From: Mayamaea pseudoterrestris
Lineage: Eukaryota > Bacillariophyta > Bacillariophyceae > Sellaphorales > Sellaphoraceae
Reading direction: 5' to 3'
Assembly (NCBI GenBank): GCA_027923505.1
Contig: BROI01000003.1
Location: forward strand, 620,001-684,000
DNA length: 64,000 nucleotides
The position numbers and the translations under genes were made by a program. Shown here piece by piece: positions 40,855 through 55,069 of this stretch. The notes under the pieces are model-generated. The model was not told the DNA's origin. It saw nothing but the letters and a program-made list of their open reading frames with translations, and searched no databases. Each line of letters starts with the position of its first letter. Position 1 is the stretch's first letter.

Positions 40855-43120
40855 ATGAGAATACAAAGGAGAATTGTCGGCAGGCAGGTTCTGGCTACTG
40901 CTTGCGTTTTCGCCTTTTCTTCGACAAGACCTGCTGATGGATTCGTTCTGCCATCGACTCGGCCAAGGGTCTCGGGGAGCTGCTACTTTCCATGCCGGTC
41001 GCCCCAACATTCGTATACTGCAAATTATATACGCCAGGAATCATCAGCAGAAGCAGAGTTGGAATGGGAGGCTGGTGATGTGTACGAGGAGTTTGAGCAA
41101 TTGGAACGAGCCATTGCTATTCATCAGGCCGAGCAGAATCTGAATCATTATGAAAGAATACAACGTCTCCAAGACTTTGCTAATCAAAGACGACCACTGT
41201 ATCCAGATTTGCACAAATACATCATTGGCCCATTCGTTGCAGCGCTAGGCGTAACAGCCATTTGCAAGACTATTCCGCAGCAACCTTCATGGATTGGTGG
41301 ATCTTTACGTATGGCGCTTGCTCTTCACTTTTGGACCACAGTGGTGGCTTTTCCCCTTCTTATGTATATTATCAAGCGCGTTAAACAACCTCCTCCGAAG
41401 CCTCTTCCCTCTGAACTTCAAGATTTGGGTCCCGAGTTCTCCCAGTTCCTTCCCTTGACCGAATCGGAACACGATCGTCGAAAAAGGACGGACGACTGCA
41501 CGATGTGCTTGTCGGAGCAAGTTTCCTCGGCGGTAATCGGCACGGCTTGCTTGAGTTCATTCTTGGCCCCTGACATGCGACCGGCTCTTTATCTGCTAAC
41601 ACGACTTGGGGCGCTTCTTTCGTGGTACCAATACCCCAAGCTTTTATCGGATTTGACTCGACAAGACCAACCACGACCAGTGACATGGGACGTCTACGCA
41701 ATGCAAATAATAAGAAAATGGCAAGGATCAACTTGGATGTTAGTGCCGGCGCTCGCACAAGTCTTGATGTCTTTGGATTGGGAAGTCATAGGCCAAATCT
41801 ACGGCGCTGTCGGCGTGGCCTATGTCGCTGCCCGTATACGACCTTCGCTATTTTCCGGTGAAACGAACCTGCTCCCGTCCTTGCTGACGCTCATGACTGT
41901 CTTGGCGACTGCAGCTTGGTTGTTTGATCAACAGAGAGTTATTCAGCTGGCTGTTGCCGTCGTTCGCATTGTTGGCGTCCAAAACCGTCTTTGGCGATTT
42001 GTCCTTGTCCGGAACCTTGGTCCCCTCGTGCCGTTCGTCCTGGCTGCGTTGCCGACATTGATCCATATTGTTGCGTTTCGGAAGGTAATGCGAGTGTCCA
42101 AAATCAGTAACGTCTCACTTGCGTCAAACGTTGAAGAGTATCAGCAGGCGTCAGAGACTCCTGTTGCAACAGCAACTTGGCGGTGGCGAACGGCTTGGCG
42201 AGACCCTCAGCGCATGGGAGCTACAATCAGACGTTGGTGGGGAGATTTTGTTTACGGTATTTTCCTTTCTGGTAGTGTTGAAGATAAGCTATTGCGAGAG
42301 AGTATACGGCGACGAAGGAGTCTAGTTGCAGAGAACAGCGTATTGAGTCGGCTAAGCCGCGAATTGTCGACGGGCGACCCAGCACAACGTCCATCGCCGG
42401 ATCGGTCTTTGTGGAAAGCACAAGCAATGGGCCGTTTAAAACAGAAGCACGAGCAGGATTATGCTCGGGGAGTCTATGATGTAAGTGCTGCATAAATGTT
42501 GCAAGAAATTTTTTTGGCTGTGAACTCATTGCAGTTATCTCGCGTTGTAGGATCCGCTTGGAGTAGCGGTGTATCGAGTACTTGGTGCAGGCCTCGGATT
42601 CAAATATGACCATATGAAGCCATTGCGAGAAGGTCAACCTCTTTCAATGCGTCGACTCCATTCACGCGCTGCTAAGAGTGCGATACGCAGAGCAAATGAC
42701 CTTCTGCGTCTTGACACTCTCCAGCAAGAAACTTCGAATGATGGAGGCGAACGTGAGCAGAAGACTCGTTCGGATTTAATAAAGCAGGAAGCAGTACTGG
42801 AGACACAGTACCTCGCACGACGTCTGGAGGAACTGGTGCCACCTGTATACGACTTTGGTGATGGCGATGAAAAGACTTTAAAGATTGACCAGCTTTTTCG
42901 TGATCAATACGTGAAGACATCGGATACGGAGTATTCTTTGCAACGCCAACCAGAAATGATCATAATGGATATGTTTCGCGGTCTCCACAATGAATCACAG
43001 AGCAATCAGACTGGAAGTTTCGGCAGTGGAGCAGACGAGGAATTTGTCGATGCATGGGCCGACCAGCGAAACGGAGGCCTTTTAAAAGATACAAATAGCA
43101 CAGTAACTTGTTTAGCTTGA
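40855..43120 (+). CDS. plastid-targeted multi-span membrane protein of unknown function
   Basis: Exon 1 is 40855-42480, exon 2 42551-43120 (intron GTAAGT...GTAG, phase 0); 731 residues. The start at 40855 gives a signal peptide (VLATACVFAFSSTRPADG) ending in a GFVLPS cleavage site of plastid type. An acidic, coiled stretch follows (EWEAGDVYEEFEQLERA), then several hydrophobic spans: YIIGPFVAALGVTAIC, LHFWTTVVAFPLLMYII and a group between about residues 230 and 400. The C-terminal third is charged (RRRSLVAENSVLSRLSREL). No catalytic motif was identified and I do not recognise the family. Confidence 0.8.
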
Positions 43121-43189
43121 ATTTCGATACGATAACAAAGCACGTATTTTGCTACTCGCACATTCGCGAATGTAAGATGTTTTAGCTGA

Positions 43190-46877
<3,688 letters not shown>

Positions 46878-47600
46878 CCTGATTGTAGTCCAGGACTACC
46901 GTATGTGGAACCGGAAGTCAATGGCCACTGCCGTCGAGCCGTCGATGATGGATGGGCAAGAAAGGATTTAGTAAAGTTATTCACACCTCTTGGATAGATT
47001 CAGACTAAAATCAGGCCTTGTCTTCAGCTTTAATATCACCCAATCTCGGCGGAGGGATGGCACAGGCTTGGTCGACTGTAAGGTAGGAGGCGAATTTCCA
47101 TGGTCGACTCGTCGCGCAATGCACTGTCGCAAAAACTAAGGGGGTTATGTATGAAACGAGTGCCAGTGAAAACTACGTCATCAGGGTTATGTATGAAACG
47201 AGTGCCAGTGAAAACTGCGTCATAAGGGTTATGTATGAAACGAGTGCCAGTGATAACTACGTCATAGGGGTTATGTACGAAACGAGTGCCAGTGAAAACT
47301 GCGTCAGCAAGAAAATTGAATGAAACGAGTGCCAGTGAAAACTGCGTCACGAGGCAATATTACGAAACAAGTGCCAGTGTAAACTGCGTCACAAGGCAAT
47401 ATTACGAAACAAGTGCCAGTGATAACTACGTCATAAGGGTTAAGTACGAAACGAGTGCCAGTGAAAACTACGTACACTAGTGGTACTTTTGAACGCATTG
47501 CAGGAACTCTTGGCGACCACCATGAATGAAGAGAGCATCATCTGAGCCGCTTCTTCCTCAAGTGATATTCATCCAATCCAATACCTTGACACGACATATC
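46878..47600. other. intergenic region with eight 42-base repeat copies
   Basis: About 720 bases between divergent genes. It contains the repeat block at 47153-47475, listed separately, and otherwise nothing recognised. Confidence 0.7.
47153..47475 (-). repeat. eight tandem copies of dispersed 42-base repeat
   Basis: The core GAAACGAGTGCCAGTGAAAA starts at 47153, 47195, 47237, 47279, 47322, 47364, 47406 and 47448, that is 42 bases apart with one spacing of 43. Variable parts are of two kinds, around GGGTTATGTAT and around GGCAATATTAC. It is the reverse complement of the units at 26340-26505. Confidence 0.95.
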
Positions 47601-48860
47601 ATGAATCCCCCTCCTTTGGTAAAGGCAGCCGAACCATGGGTGGAAAAGTATCGTCCCAAAACCCTGAGCGACGTTTCGCATCAAACCGAAGTGGTGGCCA
47701 CCCTACAAAACGCCGTTTCCACCGGTCGTCTGCCGCACTGCTTGCTGTACGGACCTCCTGGATCTGGAAGTATGTAATACTAAATGGAACGAATGCATGA
47801 TGCGGCCTCACCAGTTCATGCTCACAAAACATTTTGTCCCTTTAGAAACATCCGTGGCGCTCGCCCTTTGCCGCCAACTCTGGGCTCCAGATCAATGGCG
47901 GCGTCGCGTACTCGAACTCAATGCTTCCGACGAGCGTGGCATTTCAGTGGTTCGCGACAAGATTAAGCATTTTGCCAGTCTCGCGGTTGGTAAACCAAAG
48001 TGCAATACGCCAAGTTTTTTCAAGAAGAAGAGTGACAGCGACATGGACGTTGACGACGAAAGGAAGGAAAAGACGTATCCAAATCCTCCTTTCAAAATCA
48101 TTATCCTTGATGAAGCGGATACTGTTACTCCTGATGCGCAAGCGGCTTTGCGACGAATCATTGTAAGTAGAAAATTGCTTCGAAGAATGAGCGAATGCGC
48201 CGCTCTTGCGAACGCGACTCTCACGTCTTTTACTTTCAACAGGAAGCCCACTCCAAAATCACGCGCTTCATTCTCATTTGCAACTACGTCACTCGCATTA
48301 TTGAACCACTAGCCAGTCGATGTGCCAAGTTTCGCTTCCAGCCTCTTCCTCCCGAGTCCATGCGCTCGCGCCTCATGGATATTGCTTCCGACCAGCAATG
48401 CTCCGACGCGGAACTCAATCTTATTGGCGACATTCTTCAAGTAGCGCAGGGAGACATGCGTCGGGCCGTGACAACGTTACAGTCGGTCCATGCATTGGCG
48501 CAGGGAGGTCGGACGGTGTTGGATGCGGCGTCAGTGGCAGACATTGCCGGACTGCCGCCAGCTATAGTGGTGACTGAGCTTTACACAAAGATTTCCACTA
48601 GCAGTCGCCAGTTTAACGACATGCAGTCTGCTGTAGAGCAAGTCATTGCATCTGGCTACTCGGCGCAGCTGCTATTGGGAGGTCTACTTGATCAAGTGCG
48701 AGATGATGTATCCTTGGATGAATTGTCCAAGGCGAACATTGCGATTCGCATGGCCGAGGCCGAAAAGAACATGATTGAAGGAGCCGACGAGGAGTTGCAG
48801 CTCATGCGAGTCTGCAGTCTCATCTGGAACAGTTTTGCGCGGCTCCGAGAAATGAGCTAG
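47601..48860 (+). CDS. replication factor C small subunit (RFC4/yeast Rfc2 type)
   Basis: Exons 47601-47769, 47846-48162 and 48243-48860; 367 residues. [20 protein letters not shown], Walker [29 protein letters not shown], Walker [11 protein letters not shown] and the RFC box ASRCAKFRF are all present. The match to human RFC4 (yeast Rfc2) is through the NASDERGI and KIKHFASL context. The first intron splits the Walker A lysine codon (GGA A|AA). RFC loads the PCNA clamp onto primed DNA. An upstream ATG at 47526 is in frame and would add 25 residues; it is not conserved in type. Confidence 0.93.
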
Positions 48861-48912
48861 ACTTACGTGGACTAGACAACGATGATTATTAGATAGAAAA
48901 GTAACAGATTGT

Positions 48913-49449
48913 TTATTTCTTTGCTGCCGCTACTGCAGCAATCTTGGCCGCATTTGTTGCTCGAATCGACTCTCGCTCCTGAATTTTTAGCCACTTGTCG
49001 CGCTTCTTTTGCGACTTTGACTTTTTCGTTAGCTTTGGCGGTTCAATCATTCCCTGGAGCTTTCCAACAACTTCCTGTGCATACTCCATGTCTTTATGGA
49101 ACTTTTCATAGTAGCGAGTGTGTGCCTCCTTCCACTCTGGCTCGAGACTCTCCGCTTGCTCGGCATCCATCAGTCGGACTTCGCTCCACTTGGCAGCGAT
49201 CTTCTTAATTTCAAGTTGATCGGTTGTCATGTCAGCTTCTGGAATCCATCCGGTGAGGCGAGTGCTCGACCGGGATGGGACGGCAACAGGCGCTGTCAAT
49301 GTACGAGTCGAACAGAGGTGAGGTGCCAATTGTAAAATTTCAAAGTTCGCTTTGTCGGATCGAAATTGATAGCTCTCTCTACATTCAAGATACATACCAA
49401 ACGCCGCTGCTCCAGTACAAAGAGCCGCATATGCTAGAGTAGTCTTCAT
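48913..49449 (-). CDS. plastid-targeted basic protein, small
   Basis: Exon 1 is 49449-49398, intron 49397-49293 (GTATGT...ACAG), exon 2 49292-48913; 143 residues. Exon 1 (52 bases) encodes the signal peptide MKTTLAYAALCTGAAAF, and exon 2 continues APVAVPSRSSTRL, so the splice sits within the AFAP plastid motif. The mature part is helical (DQLEIKKIAAKWSEV, KEAHTRYYEKFHKDMEYAQEV) and ends in a lysine-rich, alanine-rich tail (KLTKKSKSQKKRDK, AAKIAAVAAAKK). I do not recognise the family. Divergent from the L17 gene, whose exon 1 has the same length and phase. Confidence 0.82.
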   Translation of the reverse strand: MKTTLAYAALCTGAAAFGMYLECRESYQFRSDKANFEILQLAPHLCSTRTLTAPVAVPSRSSTRLTGWIPEADMTTDQLEIKKIAAKWSEVRLMDAEQAESLEPEWKEAHTRYYEKFHKDMEYAQEVVGKLQGMIEPPKLTKKSKSQKKRDKWLKIQERESIRATNAAKIAAVAAAKK

Positions 49450-49748
49450 GGTGATGGCGATCAAGTGGAACAGCAACCAAAGCAGCGTGTCGAGACGGCG
49501 AGTGATGTGAGGGAGTGAAAACTGAAAAGCAAGATTCCTTCGCGCGCGTTGTCGCACGAGTAGTTTTTGAGGAATTCGGAATCCTGCAACGAGTACCGCA
49601 AGACTGACGTACTTTCCAGAGTCACTCGCGTCCACACGACGCGACGACGATGCTTGACTCGACCTTCGCTGCTCTGCTCGGCCGCACCTCCTCTTTGTTG
49701 TCGTCCCAGGTGTACCTGCATCGAGCAAAAGTTAACATTACATAGACA
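49450..49748. other. head-to-head promoter of two plastid genes
   Basis: About 300 bases between the two ATGs. No repeat or RNA gene recognised. Confidence 0.55.
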
Positions 49749-50550
49749 ATGAGGATCGTTTTGTTACTTTCGCTTCTCTTTGCAAGTGTTTCGGCGTTTG
49801 GTGAGTTCTCCGGAGCAAGTTGAAGATTGGAGGAGTTTGTCAGCCGATTTTTGATGTTTAAAGGCCGAGTGGCAAGTGCCAGCCATCACCATCTTGCAGA
49901 TGTAACAGTGTGCAATTATCGATTTACAATATTTGCGAAAAGCTAGTCTTGTGGCATTATAGCTTGTCGATATCATTGTTGTGGAGGTGCTTAGTCTTTG
50001 CTCGATTCTGTAAAATGCTGCACGGTCGAAGAAAACGACATTTGCTACATTAAGTTGACCCTATGTACTGTCTCTCATGTCATCTCCTTCATTTATACTC
50101 TCTCTTCTGTTAGTCACAGGCGGCTCAGCCTTTGTCGGTCGATCATTGACAGCATCGCAACCATCATCATCAAGTGCGGCACCATCGCAGCTGCAAATGA
50201 TTTCGCACCGTCACGGTTTCAACAAGCTTGGCAAGCCTGCGGATCAGCGTAAAGCACTTTTGCGCGCCCTTACTACTGAAGTCATCCGACATGGACGCAT
50301 CAAGACGACGCTCATTCGCGCCAAGACTGTCCGCAAGCATGTGGATCACATGATTGAACTTGGCAAACGCGGCGACTTGCACGCCCGACGACAAGCCATG
50401 GGCTGGATCTACGATAAGCAGTTGGTGCATGCTCTCTTTGAGAATGCGCCGGACCGATATGCCGGAACCAGTGGAGGCTACACGCGTGTGCTGCGAACCG
50501 TGGCGCGACGTGGAGACAATGCCAAAATGGCCATTCTGGAGTTGGTTTAG
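49749..50550 (+). CDS. plastid 50S ribosomal protein L17
   Basis: Preferred model: exon 1 49749-49800, exon 2 50120-50550; 160 residues. Exon 1 encodes [17 protein letters not shown], a better signal peptide than the alternative single-exon start at 50077 ([19 protein letters not shown]), and the GTGAGT donor and pyrimidine-rich TCACAG acceptor close in frame. The mature part is bacterial-type L17: [36 protein letters not shown] and [22 protein letters not shown]. The alternative start may also be used. The protein sits near the polypeptide exit of the plastid ribosome. Confidence 0.85.
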
Positions 50551-50633
50551 ATTATATTCAGCAAGAATCATTGAAAGTGAATATAACCTGGTTTCTAGAA
50601 CAGTAAAATATGATAGTGCTGCAATTGCTTTGT

Positions 50634-51176
50634 TTACTGGACCTTTTGAAAGCCAAAGTAGTCGTCAAGCACTCGCGCAAAGTCGTCCGCGACGCCTGGT
50701 TCCTTCTTCGTCGGCACAAAAGATTCCAACTCATCCCAGATATTCTCTGTCCGCAAAAGCTCTGGTTCTTGAATCACAAATAAATGTCCTCGGTCGCCCA
50801 TTGCTTTTGCGAGTTCCAGTTGATGATTATCCATGAGCCGACTGTTGATGACAACGGCGAGCTTTCTTTGTGACGTTTTCTCGTCGTCAAGTTCTAGCGC
50901 CTCCATGACTGTCCCTGCACCTGCATGACTCACAATCAAATCTGCTGCAAGCATATCTTGGCGTAGCGATGGTTTATAGTCGTAATGTTCTACATGAATA
51001 GGACAACTATGTGGTATTATTGGAGCTTGACCCTTGCCATATTGGACGATCAAGTGAGTAAAGCCTTTCGATGCCATGTTCTCAAGTGCCTGAGGCGACA
51101 CGATCGCGTCTACCAATCCATCAAACAGAGTCGTTCCTACAGTCGCAAATATGGTTCGTCGGTTGTCGTTAGTCAT
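50634..51176 (-). CDS. ALG13: ALG13-like UDP-GlcNAc transferase catalytic subunit
   Basis: 180 residues from the ATG at 51176, where MTNDNRR is followed by TIFATVGTTLFDGLVDA, the usual ALG13 opening. Other family motifs are VQYGKGQAP, HYDYKPSLRQDMLAADLIVSHAG (donor binding) and GAGTVMEAL. With ALG14 it adds the second GlcNAc to dolichol-PP-GlcNAc on the cytosolic face of the ER. An in-frame ATG at 51311 would add a hydrophobic N terminus (LAVVAFTSMIAWY and SIFIFAVACC), which would replace an ALG14-type anchor; the family usually lacks this, so the shorter start is preferred. Confidence 0.88.
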   Translation of the reverse strand: MTNDNRRTIFATVGTTLFDGLVDAIVSPQALENMASKGFTHLIVQYGKGQAPIIPHSCPIHVEHYDYKPSLRQDMLAADLIVSHAGAGTVMEALELDDEKTSQRKLAVVINSRLMDNHQLELAKAMGDRGHLFVIQEPELLRTENIWDELESFVPTKKEPGVADDFARVLDDYFGFQKVQ

Positions 51177-51751
51177 TTGTGGCCAGTTGCACAGAGTAGT
51201 GAGGCAGCATGCGACAGCGAAAATAAAAATGGAGGTCAATGATCCGCGAGTCGCGGTACGATACCAAGCTATCATACTCGTAAAAGCCACCACTGCAAGT
51301 TTGGATTTCATACCAAACAAATACCCCCATGCCCTGGCCACTCAACAACCTAATGAGTCAGGCAAAACCTGTCCAAGTGTGCCTCTGACATGTGCAAAGT
51401 CTCAAATGGTGCAAAAAGGACTGCCTGGAAGCCTACACCAGAGGTGCGGCCTACCTTGACCTGAACGTACCGGAACAACGAACGTGAACATTTCATGCAA
51501 CTAGCTAAAGTTGAATAGAAGTCCTTCTTTCAATAAACTATTTAATCACAATTGCGCAATCATCAAGTTTATTGTCAAACCGAAGGCTCCCGATTTGTAA
51601 CTCAAGCATGCGACTGTCTAGGTGCTTCCGGTAACAATCGATGATAGACGAATGATGCAATGTAGATGTCCCATATACTTCTCCAAAGCCATTTGTGGGA
51701 ATACGAGAAAGAAGAGCGCTCTTTATGTTTGGCGCCGCCTCCCTTCTCCTC
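51177..51751. other. intergenic region with a cysteine-containing open fragment
   Basis: About 575 bases. On the plus strand, a short open stretch ending near 51481 reads WCKKDCLEAYTRGAAYLDLN, but it has a stop just before it and no good exon upstream. Otherwise nothing recognised. Confidence 0.4.
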
Positions 51752-53575
51752 TCACCGGTTTAAACAAAATCCCGCGTCCGACAAGAGTTGCAGGACTGCA
51801 TACGAGGCGAGAAGGCGTCGAACTTTTTCTTGGCCATTGAACAAGGTTGCCACGAAACTGTCGGTAGCGTCTTGATATACCTGAAACATATAGTCAATCT
51901 TTACTTGCATGCCTTTCTCAAGTTCCAGCCGGCCATCTTTAGCAATGTGGAAGCGGTGCACCCAGCCAGTCCCTCCCGCCTTTTCCGAATTATCTTCCAT
52001 CCCGTAAACGTGGAAAATGGACATTAGAAACTTCGTCAGAAAGGCAGGTTGAGGAATGAGCTTAGGCTCGCCCAAGTCGAACAATTCCAGACCCCGATCA
52101 TCCGAAATAAAGCAATTATGAAGCCCCGCATCTGTAAGACCGCACGTCCAAATACATTCTGTTGCAGCTGGAACATCATCCAAAGCAGCGGCGTACTCAA
52201 TAACAGTCAGCCAATGATCTTCGGCGATATCCAGGGCGCAACATTGACCTGGAGGCGGCTCAACAAAGACGCGACCAATATCAGAACCCCGCTCAAGCAT
52301 GAGTCCCAGCAACCGAGCAGGCGGAACCTCATCATCACTCAAAAACAGATTATCAGCTTTTTCTCGAAAGAGTTTGCCGTACTTGCGAAGTTTTATAAAC
52401 CGCCCTTCACGCGGATGATAATTTTTGAGGATGCAACCACCAACGTAAGCGTCCAATTCCTTCGAAACCGTAGTCACATCCATGCTCTCACGGATCCCCG
52501 AAAGTTCCGTGCGTAACTCATGCAAGATATGGCGCTCGTGATCATTCGTAACTTCTTTCAAACTCTGCATGACTTTGGTGAACTCCTTGATTAAAGTTTT
52601 CAGTAACGGTCCCTTTAGCCGACCCGACGTCATGACGACTGCACCATTCTCGGAAGTTGGACCACCGATTGTCTTTTGCGCAAGAGTAACTTTCCATCGG
52701 TTTTTATGTTGCTGCATAGAAAACTCTTTGGCAAAGGCATCGAGAAAGCTGACTCCATGACGAACAGAGCCGTCCTTACGCAGCCCGGGGACACAAATGT
52801 CCACGCAGCCATTGGCGATGATAAATGCTGGTACTGTTGTTTCGCAACTTTCTGGAATTGGCCGGATAAGTAAAGATCGAAGCTTTGATTTATCAGCAGA
52901 CAAAGAGAGCCTTGGTTCCAATTCCGGAAAGCTCAAACCACCATACTTGCTTTCGGCCAGCCGCAAAACAGGTGCATCCCCTGCCACATTCGTCGAACCC
53001 ACGTCGTTGTCGTCGTTTGTATCCGAAGACAGTGAGGTCGTCGACTCGGTTGATGCTAGAGATGCGTTACTCGGTGCACTTGACAGTCTGGATAAGTGAG
53101 TAATCAGATAGCGTAGATTCTTTCTAATTGTCATCCACCTTTCCTTCTTTCGATCTCTCAGGTGAACAGGTGACAGGTAGGCATATTGAAACTCTGGAAT
53201 GCGCTGTTTCAAAAATGCCGATGCATCAGGAGCGAACGATCGTCTCTGAATCAGTTCATCAGCGATTTTGACAAGCGAAAACACTTCGAGCGTATCCTTG
53301 GGACCGGCATGTTTAAGAACCAAGCTGCCGAATTGAGGATCTTGGCCCGAAAAGACTGCAGTTCCGCTGCCTCCTCCTTTCAAGAGATCAACGTCGGTCA
53401 AGCCAGCAGGCGCATAACAGTTTGGATGTATATTTGGAAAATGGGCATCCACAGCTGTTTCAATGTGCACCGAGGCATCCCCTTCCAAAACTATGAGAAT
53501 GCCATTATCTACAGGAATATGGATGCATCCATCGTCTGCTAAATATTTTGTAATTGATCTTCGTTCTGGATGCAT
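51752..53575 (-). CDS. kinase-like-fold protein of unknown function
   Basis: A single frame of 607 residues. LLKGGGSGTAVFSGQ is glycine-rich and is followed by LVLKHAG, resembling a nucleotide-binding loop and lysine. Near the C terminus, TDAGLHNCFIS and LELFDLGEPK resemble the catalytic HxN and DxG loops of kinase-like and aminoglycoside phosphotransferase-like folds. A serine-rich spacer lies at about residues 175-215. Actin-fragmin kinase and phosphoinositide kinases were considered, but no diagnostic motif ties it to either. Kinase activity is an inference. Confidence 0.6.
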   Translation of the reverse strand: MHPERRSITKYLADDGCIHIPVDNGILIVLEGDASVHIETAVDAHFPNIHPNCYAPAGLTDVDLLKGGGSGTAVFSGQDPQFGSLVLKHAGPKDTLEVFSLVKIADELIQRRSFAPDASAFLKQRIPEFQYAYLSPVHLRDRKKERWMTIRKNLRYLITHLSRLSSAPSNASLASTESTTSLSSDTNDDNDVGSTNVAGDAPVLRLAESKYGGLSFPELEPRLSLSADKSKLRSLLIRPIPESCETTVPAFIIANGCVDICVPGLRKDGSVRHGVSFLDAFAKEFSMQQHKNRWKVTLAQKTIGGPTSENGAVVMTSGRLKGPLLKTLIKEFTKVMQSLKEVTNDHERHILHELRTELSGIRESMDVTTVSKELDAYVGGCILKNYHPREGRFIKLRKYGKLFREKADNLFLSDDEVPPARLLGLMLERGSDIGRVFVEPPPGQCCALDIAEDHWLTVIEYAAALDDVPAATECIWTCGLTDAGLHNCFISDDRGLELFDLGEPKLIPQPAFLTKFLMSIFHVYGMEDNSEKAGGTGWVHRFHIAKDGRLELEKGMQVKIDYMFQVYQDATDSFVATLFNGQEKVRRLLASYAVLQLLSDAGFCLNR

Positions 53576-53981
53576 GGTAGGCGAATGGAATGCGAGACTG
53601 GAGGTGCTTGTTGGAGCGTCATTTTGAATCGTCCTCCATCGTCAACAACTGCTCGATTCGCGCTCGCCTAATTATTGTGTCGTAGCGGTTAACCAATGTT
53701 CACTAGGGTTAAGGATCCTCGTGACGTTCACCGCGATCTTGCCCTTCAACCTCGCCTCGTCGCCGCCGGCTGCGGTCGAGCATTCGCCTTGTTGCACGGC
53801 AAGGTGAGTTCACCATGGCGGCTGGACGATGCGAAGATGCTGTTTTTGAACAAACACTAGCATAGTGTCTGGAAACTAGCTGGCTGCCGCCGGCTCGCCC
53901 GATTTTATCTGTCAATCCACTAACATTACGCTCCTTTAACACTTCGTCCCCTTACCACAGTTGACCAATCGAACTGACAGT
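53576..53981. other. intergenic region between divergent genes
   Basis: About 400 bases. Nothing recognised. Confidence 0.6.
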
Positions 53982-54386
53982 ATGAGCAAGCTAAGCCTTA
54001 TTGTTATTTGCCTCGTCGTGGCGTTGTCACAGGCGTTTGTGACACCGATCCCCCAAATGAAGGTTGCGCCGGCATTCGTCACGAAGCAGCAAGAATCCAC
54101 CGCCTTGTTCGCGGAGGATACTTACTGGGAAGGCGAGTACCCACCATCAAAGGTTCTTGGTCCAATCATGTCCAAGATGCCGTCGGGAGTCCTCGGAGTA
54201 CTTTCCTTGTGCTTTCTATCACTATGTGCCATTGGAGTGTACGAGTCGGGTCAATTGGTGCGCGAACCTGGTGCATTGGAAAACGGATCATGGGTGCACT
54301 GGGATCTTGTTCTTGCTAGCTTCGGAGGTCCATTGGCGTGGGGCACACATGTTGCGGCCTGGATTCAGCGAAAGAATGGAATGTAA
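53982..54386 (+). CDS. small plastid membrane protein
   Basis: The ATG at 53982 gives 134 residues. The signal peptide (MSKLSLIVICLVVALSQA) is followed by FVTPIP, a plastid cleavage context. The mature protein has ALFAEDTYWEGEYPPSKV, one clear membrane span (SGVLGVLSLCFLSLCAIGVY) and a short, tryptophan-rich second hydrophobic part (WVHWDLVLASFGGPLAWG). The size and layout resemble small photosystem-associated subunits, but I do not recognise a specific one. Confidence 0.75.
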   Translation: MSKLSLIVICLVVALSQAFVTPIPQMKVAPAFVTKQQESTALFAEDTYWEGEYPPSKVLGPIMSKMPSGVLGVLSLCFLSLCAIGVYESGQLVREPGALENGSWVHWDLVLASFGGPLAWGTHVAAWIQRKNGM

Positions 54387-55069
54387 ATTGTTCAAGACAA
54401 CAGATGGACTCAGACTAAAGAATTAATTACTTGAAGCAATCAATTAGTTTACTTCGTTGACGTCGACTGTTGTCCCAACTCCACATCGCTAGAAAGTGAT
54501 TGATTGAGAATAAGCACCAATCTGCTCGTATTGGTGTGCTAACAACAAAGAGATTTGGCATCAGCATTTCTTGACAAGAAAGAAGCACTCGCGACGTCGC
54601 AGGCGTTCCTACTCATTTGGCAGTCGTTCCATTCTCCCAGCAAGTGCTGCTTTCACAGTTCACAGTCTTACAATGTATTCTGGTCGCAAAAAGCCGTCCT
54701 TGCCGCAGAAGCCAGTTGCATTGCTTTCGTTAGAAACGACTTTGTGTTCCGCGCAAGCATTTCGTTTAAAGAGGTTCCCGCGGAGCACAAACTTGCATTC
54801 ATAAACGACCGGATCAAATTCTCATGGCCTTTGGAACAGCTATTATGATGCCGCTACTTATGCGACATAGATATTATCACTCGGATGTTAGCTGAGGTGC
54901 GATGCGGTCCGACATCGTGGGTTGTCTTCGTTTAAAATACACGCTGTCCAAGACTATCGTCATTTTTCCATCGAAGATTGAGCAGCTCTTCGCTGCTTCC
55001 ACAACCTCATCATAAATCGCGTCTTTTGGTCAGCTTGTAAAACGATCACCTACAACATCAACCAAAATC
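54387..55069. other. intergenic region
   Basis: About 680 bases. It includes a hairpin-like dyad (CACCAAT at 54515 and ATTGGTG at 54530). The open frames there lack ATG starts and recognisable content. Confidence 0.55.

Noticed and set aside
51400-51485. WCKKDC-containing fragment resembling a small cysteine-motif mitochondrial protein
   Set aside because: A stop lies just before it and no in-phase upstream exon with a plausible start was found. May be chance.
54555-54848. 97-residue plus-strand frame
   Set aside because: It starts at TTG, has no domain and no coding-like composition.
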